DNA from: Branchiostoma lanceolatum
Taxonomy: Eukaryota > Chordata > Leptocardii > Amphioxiformes > Branchiostomatidae
Reading direction: 5' to 3'
Length of the DNA stretch: 64,000 nucleotides
Assembly (NCBI RefSeq): GCF_035083965.1
Contig: NC_089725.1
Coordinates: 29,335,925 to 29,399,924 of the forward strand
Numbering within the stretch: position 1 is the stretch's first letter; every line of letters starts with the position of its first letter. Of this stretch, positions 63,004-64,000 are shown one piece after another. A program made the position numbers and the translations under genes. The notes under the pieces were generated by a model. The model made no database searches, had not been told where the DNA came from, and saw only the letters and a program-made list of their open reading frames with translations.

Positions 63004-63548
63004 GAGGAGATGGAAATGGATAGGACATGTGCTGAGAGAAGATACAAATGACATACTGTAAATTGTTTGTGGTGGATTTATGTTTGTGGTTTTCGCTATA
63101 AGCTCTTCACTGCAAACTTCAAGGCGAAAATGTTTGATCTGTCTTTTACTCGCCTATCCCCTTGTCTAAAGCACTATGTACTGTACACTGAACACTATTG
63201 TGATGTATTGGTGGCACCTGCTATGGTGAATACACACATTATTAGGGCGCAATTGAAAATAGACCTGATCTTCAAGCATGTTTCAACCAGGAACTTGAAA
63301 CTACCGCATACACTCAATTTTCTACGAGAAATAAAATCCCTGCAAACTTAAAGCCATTTATAATAACAAGAGCAGCACTACACTGGACACCAGTAGGGAA
63401 GAGAAAACAATGGCGACCGAACACAACCTGGCGAAAAACAGTGGCAAAAGAGTTGGAAAGTTTCAACCACACATGGGACAGCATCCAGAGTTCAGCGCAG
63501 GACAAATCAGGGATGAACTTGGACAGCTCTAATTGCTGCAATACATGA
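63004..63548 (+). mobile_element. LINE ORF C-terminal remnant, split by a MITE
   Basis: 63009-63056 encodes RWKWIGHVLREDTNDI; after a MITE, 63363-63548 continues TRAALHWTPVGKRKQWRP and then NTTWRKTVAKELES. Together they resemble the C-terminal region after the reverse transcriptase of many LINE proteins (WIGHVLR, ALRW-P-GKR, TTWRRTVEKE). There is no catalytic domain. Confidence 0.75.
63055..63362. mobile_element. MITE nested in the LINE remnant, TA target
   Basis: It starts 'tactgtaaattg' and ends 'aagccatttata', with 'gcaaactt' words near both ends. The flanks 'gacata' and 'ataacaagagc' rejoin to 'gacataacaagagc', which restores the LINE reading frame with one TA removed. It belongs with the MITE at 54940-55150. 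Confidence 0.7.
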
Positions 63549-64000
63549 CAGGACTGTCATTAAGGGCAGTGTTACCCTAATTGCACATTACTGGATGCTG
63601 TGGCCAAATGCAACACGCATGCTAAAAGCCGTTTAGACTGCTTACTGTTAAGTGGGTGTCTGAGGCAAATGCTACAACTTAAAAATAAAGACTGCAAAAA
63701 CGAACATTTGTGGTAGAAGTGTTCCAGCATTGATGGTGACCGTTTGTCATATTATACATGTATGATAATTATATAGCACATTCAACAGCTGAAAAAGCAT
63801 TTATTTTACTGACCATCAGAATTCAGGCCATTCTCATTCAAACATTTAGAACATCAGAAAAAATTGTGCTGCATAAGAATCCAGTCTATAGTGACCACCT
63901 GTCTGCATAGACCAGATTTTATCGGTCCCCTGAGCGGCCTTCTTGGGCAGTTTTTGCTATTCAGTTTAATTGGTGTATCTATTGTAATGATTGCAGAAGA

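Larger units (their letters stand above)
55882..64000. other. Sequence upstream of the first visible TALPID3 exon
   Basis: I find no exon that continues TALPID3 upstream, though the first visible exon begins with a single phase base and so must be internal. This is probably intron. It is filled with tandem repeat families, GC-rich islands and retroelement remnants, listed separately. Confidence 0.5.

Overview
The window is animal genomic DNA, most likely from a cephalochordate (amphioxus, Branchiostoma-like). All multi-exon genes use GT-AG introns. Gene content is metazoan: an LC3C-type ATG8, the ciliary protein TALPID3, BTB-Kelch proteins and an extracellular WAP/VWC protein. The non-coding DNA is packed with MITEs, retroelement tails and minisatellites of the kind I associate with amphioxus. 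The species call is inference. Gene models were built by hand from splice sites, reading phase and protein motifs.

Layout. (1) 2.4-9.4 kb, minus strand: a seven-exon secreted or GPI-anchored protein with two WAP + VWC-like modules. (2) 11.6-16.2 kb, plus strand: a complete four-exon LC3C-like ATG8 gene. (3) 17.8-27.6 kb: a head-to-head inverted duplication of a single-exon BTB-Kelch gene. The minus copy (20.6-22.3 kb) is intact. The plus copy (25.3-27.0 kb) is broken by an 11-bp insertion. (4) 27.6-30.2 kb: a large non-autonomous element with CACTA-like ends, holding an 80-bp minisatellite and a perfect 63-bp inverted repeat. (5) 31.0-55.9 kb, minus strand: the last 21 visible exons of TALPID3 (about 1385 residues, all phases agree). 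Its 5' end lies beyond the right edge. (6) 45.7-53.3 kb and 55.9-64 kb: long introns or upstream sequence with families of degenerate 170-260 bp tandem repeats, GC-rich islands that resemble non-coding regulatory elements, and LINE and Penelope-like remnants.

Recurring theme. Several exon edges have been copied locally together with their splice site: WAP gene exon 2, LC3 exon 4, and three TALPID3 exons. Two copies of one Harbinger-like MITE sit flush against coding boundaries, one on the stop codon of the WAP gene and one on a TALPID3 splice donor. The genes do not form a pathway. TALPID3 acts at the ciliary base, LC3 in autophagy, BTB-Kelch proteins as CUL3 adaptors, and the WAP/VWC protein outside the cell.
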